A stretch of 64,000 nt of DNA from UBA8514 sp034933685 (lineage in GTDB: Bacteria > Bacillota > Clostridia > Lachnospirales > Anaerotignaceae). The DNA is taken from assembly GCA_034933685.1 (NCBI GenBank), contig JAYFNB010000034.1, positions 14,444 to 78,443 on the forward strand, written 5' to 3'. A program made the translations under genes and the position numbers. Below the pieces are notes generated by a model. The model was not told the origin of the DNA, did no database searches, and saw only the letters and a list, made by a program, of their open reading frames with translations. Below are positions 60,926 through 64,000 of the stretch, one piece after another (within the stretch, counting starts at the first letter, position 1; every line of letters starts with the position of its first letter).

Positions 60926-61021
60926 TTAATCTCTCATTTTGAGATAGTCTACCATAGGGCGATAAGTCTCTGGTTTATTGTGATAATAAAAAACTCTGTT
61001 ACGTATTTTTTGCAGCTCCAT
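60926..61021 (-). pseudogene. 31-codon remnant of an MBL-fold hydrolase gene
   Basis: ATG 61021 has GGGGCGAGG upstream and opens LQKIRNRVFYYHNKPETYRP, then stops after 31 codons. The segment resembles the N-terminus of MBL-fold hydrolases (NRVYY...PETDRPVL). The rest of the gene is absent; the nitrilase ribosome site begins directly after. Probably a deletion remnant. The adjoining 150 bp (61,022-61,173) hold no gene I can see. Confidence 0.5.
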
Positions 61022-61173
61022 TTACAACCTCGCCCCTTTCCATAATGACGCTTGAAAAGTCGATGATGATCAACTCTTAATTATGCCTAGTTTGAAAACA
61101 TGGATTGTGCCAGCTATGTGAAAACCATATCATTCCTTATCAGTTAAATAATTATAGCCTCGCCCTAAACAAA

Positions 61174-61572
61174 TTACAATGCCTTCTCCTCTAGCAAATC
61201 CGTACCATATGAGTTATCGATTGCACAGAGCCAGGTACCTTGTGAATTTTTCTTAAACACATATGTTGCTTTTCTCTCCATTGAACATTCTGAATCCTTT
61301 ATATCTGCGTCAAGATATGTCTGAGAGAGCACTAAGGCTGTATCTCCTGCTTCTAAAATAATCATTTCCCCTTGTGTCGGCACAATACTATTATTGAAAT
61401 ATTTGGCAATTGCAATAAATGCCTTTTTTATTTCCGCTTTACCCCGTGCAATCATTCCTGGTTTTACAACTAAAATTGCGTCATCAGCGTAATAATTCAT
61501 CAATGTATCAAAATCTTCTTGTCTTATCGCAAGATCACATTTTTTAATAAATTCTTTCAATTCATGTTCCAA
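61174..61572 (-). CDS. SnoaL-like/DUF4440 (NTF2-fold) protein
   Basis: 132 residues from TTG 61572 (GGAGG 8 nt upstream; an ATG five codons earlier lies on the ribosome site). The NTF2-like cone fold is visible: IKKCDLAIRQEDFDTLMNYY, DDAILVVKPGMIARGKAEIKKAF, ALVLSQTYLDAD and WLCAIDNSYGTDL. Members of this family are small enzymes or binding proteins with no common reaction. It precedes nothing obviously related. Confidence 0.8.
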   Translation of the reverse strand: MEHELKEFIKKCDLAIRQEDFDTLMNYYADDAILVVKPGMIARGKAEIKKAFIAIAKYFNNSIVPTQGEMIILEAGDTALVLSQTYLDADIKDSECSMERKATYVFKKNSQGTWLCAIDNSYGTDLLEEKAL

Positions 61573-61629
61573 GGTATCTACCTCCATTACTTGTTCAGAA
61601 GAATTTAATTACATTCTTCTGTTAACTTT

Positions 61630-62400
61630 TTATTTTCTTGCAATTATAAATAATCTTTTGAATTCAAATAAAACAGTTCCATTTTCGCTTGCTACATAGC
61701 ACTCAGAAATTTTATCATATAACTTTTTTATAAATAAAGTAGTCTGTTTTTCATCCAAACACTCCAGATAAGGTAACAATGCAGTGCCTTTGATAAAGTC
61801 AACTATAGCATTACAATCCTTCATTTGGTGAATATAGTTTGTTTTCCATATATCGATATTAGAATAATATCTACTAAACATATCATAATATTCCTTGAAA
61901 TTATAATTAAAGTAAGTACTAGTTACCAAATTACCAAATAATGCTTTATTGGTATCAAACTCCAGTGATACCTCTTTAATGATTTTAGCAACCTTCATTT
62001 CCTCAAAGTATGGTATTTGAATGGCAAATACACCATTTTCATTTAATAATTCTTTCGTATTCTTAATAAATTCTTCTTGATTTGGAATCCACTGTATAAA
62101 TGCATTGGAAAAAACTAAATCAAAAGTACCTAAATCATTTAATTTTCTGCTACAATCTCTTTGCATCCAAGTAACACCACTTATTGATCTTCTTGCCTTA
62201 TCTAACATATTTTCCGACAAGTCAACGCCTACTATCTCAGATTCCGTAAATCTTTTTTTTAGTGTAAGTGTACTCATGCCAGAGCCACAACCAATGTCAA
62301 TAATTCTCTCAAATTTTCCACCGTCTATTTTGTTCAATAAATCTATTGATGGTTGTTTTCTTTCCTTTTCGAATTTACCATACATATCCGCACTCCACAT
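61630..62400 (-). CDS. Class I SAM-dependent methyltransferase, Tam-like
   Basis: 256 residues. SAM motif I is IIDIGCGSGMSTL (residue about 34), motif II is EIVGVDLSENMLDKAR, and QRDC and FDLVFSNAFIQWIP follow. The overall sequence resembles trans-aconitate 2-methyltransferase, including FEKERKQPSIDLL near the start. The acceptor is not determined. AGGTTATTT precedes the ATG. Confidence 0.85.
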   Translation of the reverse strand: MWSADMYGKFEKERKQPSIDLLNKIDGGKFERIIDIGCGSGMSTLTLKKRFTESEIVGVDLSENMLDKARRSISGVTWMQRDCSRKLNDLGTFDLVFSNAFIQWIPNQEEFIKNTKELLNENGVFAIQIPYFEEMKVAKIIKEVSLEFDTNKALFGNLVTSTYFNYNFKEYYDMFSRYYSNIDIWKTNYIHQMKDCNAIVDFIKGTALLPYLECLDEKQTTLFIKKLYDKISECYVASENGTVLFEFKRLFIIARK

Positions 62401-62480
62401 ATAAAATAACCTCCGTCGTATTTTATCTTAATATTTAATTTATTATAGTTGCGATATATAATATTTGTAAAATAGCTTTT

Positions 62481-62972
62481 TTATGATAAATACAGTGTCA
62501 TATCATACCAGCATGCACCACCGTGTGAGGAAACAGACTTTCCTTCATCAAGATACCCAAACTGCTCATAAAATGGGATTAGTTTTTTCTTACAGGTCAA
62601 GGTTATAATAGCTTTGTGGCTTTCCTGAGCCTGTTCAATAAATTTTTTCATCAAAAGAGCGGCAATTCCTTGATGCTGCACTGATGGGTCAACTGCCAAG
62701 CCAAAAATCATTTGGTAGGGAGCAGCATCATCATGTAACTCTATGGAACGATATAGTTCATCAGTAAGTTTCTTTTGTTTGGCGACAGACCCATTTATAA
62801 AACCAATAATTTTATTTTCTTGTTCTGCCACAAGAAAAGACCTTTTAAATGCCATTATTCTTTCTATTAAACTTTTATAATCTGCAGCTTCTTTTTCCGG
62901 AAAACAAGTGCTCTCTATATCAGCAATTCTTTCTAAATCATTCAAACTAGCCGGTCTAACAATAATTTCCAT
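62481..62972 (-). CDS. GNAT-family N-acetyltransferase
   Basis: 163 residues. Acetyl-CoA site DPSVQHQGIAALLMKKFIE with the Q/R-x-x-G-x-A motif, preceded by FGLAV. N-terminal IVRPASLNDLERIADIESTCF is typical for RimI/arylalkylamine-type enzymes. AGGAGGATTT precedes the ATG. The substrate is unknown. Confidence 0.9.
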   Translation of the reverse strand: MEIIVRPASLNDLERIADIESTCFPEKEAADYKSLIERIMAFKRSFLVAEQENKIIGFINGSVAKQKKLTDELYRSIELHDDAAPYQMIFGLAVDPSVQHQGIAALLMKKFIEQAQESHKAIITLTCKKKLIPFYEQFGYLDEGKSVSSHGGACWYDMTLYLS

Positions 62973-63120
62973 TGGGAAATCCTCCTTATTAATATACTAA
63001 CAGTTATTTTAAACTAGTCTCTTAAAGAAGATTGTACCAAAATGTATTGCCTAGTGTAAAAGTTTATTATCTACTGAAAAATTATATATATACATATCAT
63101 CTGTTTTATTAGCCTGGTTA

Positions 63121-63130
63121 TTGCTATAAT
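63121..63130 (+). promoter_or_regulatory. Extended -10 promoter of the Crp/Fnr gene
   Basis: TTGCTATAAT contains TGnTATAAT, an extended -10 box, 48 bp before the start codon; no good -35 is needed or seen. Confidence 0.55.
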
Positions 63131-63177
63131 AAATTATATCAAATTAGTAAAATAAGATTGTAATAGGAGGATTTGAA

Positions 63178-63852
63178 ATGCTTGGAAGAGATGAATTGGA
63201 ATATATCAAATCTCACCTTGATTTTTGGGACAAATTAAGTGAAGAAGAAATTGATTTACTAGAGCGCAATATTACAAAAGTATCCTATAGCAAAGGCTTA
63301 AATCTTAACAGTACTAACAGCGAATGTCTTGGCGTCCTGCTTATAAAAAGCGGTGCCCTACGTGTATATATACTATCCGAGGATGGCCGTGAAATAACTC
63401 TGTACCGACTTTCACCAAATGATGTTTGCGTATTATCAGCTTCTTGTATAATCAAAAGCATCACCTTTGATGTCCATATTGACGCTGAAATTGACACAGA
63501 TGCTTACCTAATAAATATTGCCGCCTTTAGTAAACTTAGCACCGAAAACGTATATGTTGAAAACTTTACTTATAAAAAGACGATTGAGCGCTTTTCAAAC
63601 ATTATGCAGGCCATGGAACAAATCCTTTTTATGCGTTTTGATAAAAGACTGGCTATTTTCCTGTTAGACGAAATAACAAAAACAAACTCACAAGAACTGC
63701 ATATAACGCAAGAGCAAATTGCAAAGTACATTGGCAGCGCAAGAGAAGTTGTTTCCCGCATGTTAAAAATATTTCAATCAGAAGGAATTCTTGAACAAAC
63801 GCGAGGTGCAATTCGCATTATTAATAAAGAAAAATTGCAGAACATTATATAG
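63178..63852 (+). CDS. Crp/Fnr-family transcriptional regulator
   Basis: 224 residues. N-terminal cyclic-nucleotide-like beta-barrel (SKGLNLNSTNSECLGVLLI, RVYILSEDGREITLYRL) and a C-terminal winged helix (ITQEQIAKYIGSAREVVSRML). Only three Cys are present, at about residues 46, 81 and 88, and the N-terminal Cys cluster of FNR is absent, so an oxygen-labile cluster is unlikely. It resembles the small anaerobe group that responds to heme, NO or metabolites. TAGGAGGATTT precedes the ATG. Divergent from the GNAT gene. Confidence 0.9.
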   Translation: MLGRDELEYIKSHLDFWDKLSEEEIDLLERNITKVSYSKGLNLNSTNSECLGVLLIKSGALRVYILSEDGREITLYRLSPNDVCVLSASCIIKSITFDVHIDAEIDTDAYLINIAAFSKLSTENVYVENFTYKKTIERFSNIMQAMEQILFMRFDKRLAIFLLDEITKTNSQELHITQEQIAKYIGSAREVVSRMLKIFQSEGILEQTRGAIRIINKEKLQNII

Positions 63853-63926
63853 CTGTAAATTAAGGGGCTGTAACGAAATAAGGTAATTTCTTTTAAAAAG
63901 TCACAGTTCCCTTCAGGCAAGTCTAT

Positions 63927-63975
63927 GAAAGGAGCCCGACGAATGCTCGTTAAGAGCAATTGCCGGGCTCCTTTC
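63927..63975 (+). terminator. Terminator near the right edge
   Basis: GAAAGGAGCCCG pairs perfectly with CGGGCTCCTTTC, with an inner GCTC/GAGC stem; TGTTT follows. The preceding stretch GGGGCTGT...ACAGTTCCC is a second partial inverted repeat. No gene is visible from 63,853 to the edge. Confidence 0.75.
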
Positions 63976-64000
63976 TGTTTCAGGGCGAATCTAATACACT

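Noticed and set aside
1..64000. CRISPR arrays, tRNA and rRNA genes, prophage
   Set aside because: No regularly spaced direct repeats, tRNA cloverleaf or rRNA segments, and no integrase or phage structural genes were seen.

Overview
The window looks like a stretch of chromosome from an AT-rich, anaerobic, diazotrophic Firmicute with an outer membrane, most likely a Negativicute (Selenomonadales/Sporomusaceae type). This assignment is inferred from gene content. A clostridial-style nif operon with NifI1/NifI2 and a NifN-NifB fusion sits on the same DNA as diderm features: a predicted outer-membrane beta-barrel ending in Phe, a TonB/ExbB/ExbD set and an EptA-type phosphoethanolamine transferase.

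Layout. 1-9,130: molybdenum-nitrogenase operon on the minus strand, order nifH-I1-I2-D-K-E-N/B and then the start of a NifV-like gene cut by the window edge. It has a consensus promoter and a leader with an intrinsic terminator. 9,317-12,052: divergent genes for an AnfO-family protein, an internally repetitive protein and an HTH/periplasmic-binding-like regulator, the last behind its own attenuated leader. 12,085-17,372: cyclopropane fatty acid synthase and envelope-modification genes. 17,528-20,815: fumarase, ferritin, a small protein and a pirin. 20,952-27,827: two amino-acid ABC importers, the second co-transcribed with a PatB/MalY C-S lyase. 28,213-31,873: TetR-controlled HlyD/ABC-2 exporter. 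31,927-41,460: CstA carrier, outer-membrane protein, secreted Ntn hydrolase, TcdA, acid phosphatase, SatP acetate carrier, hydrolases, a frameshifted nucleotidyltransferase and a pentapeptide-repeat protein. 41,592-46,002: TonB-ExbD-ExbB with a hybrid kinase whose two receiver domains lack the phospho-acceptor Asp.

46,077-52,363 is the least familiar region. Minus-strand genes encode two unrecognised proteins, a 49-residue membrane peptide, a Tat-exported metallo-beta-lactamase-fold protein, a roughly ten-helix His/Trp-rich membrane protein and a complete set of Tat components. Opposite them is an Rrf2-family regulator. Two near-identical 33-35 bp palindromes lie between the divergent units. 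I read this as one regulon that exports and probably anchors a Tat substrate; its chemistry is unknown.

52,648-58,117: a DASS carboxylate transporter with a LytT/LytS two-component pair; the lytS gene is split by a complete IS3-family element. 58,396-63,852: accessory genes, including a HemG-like flavodoxin, a Vat-type acetyltransferase, a nitrilase with a DsrE-like partner, a remnant of an MBL-fold gene, a methyltransferase, a GNAT and a Crp/Fnr regulator.

Start sites were moved from the longest frame to the codon with a proper Shine-Dalgarno sequence wherever the sequence allowed it. Family names rest on reading the protein sequences; no database search was run.
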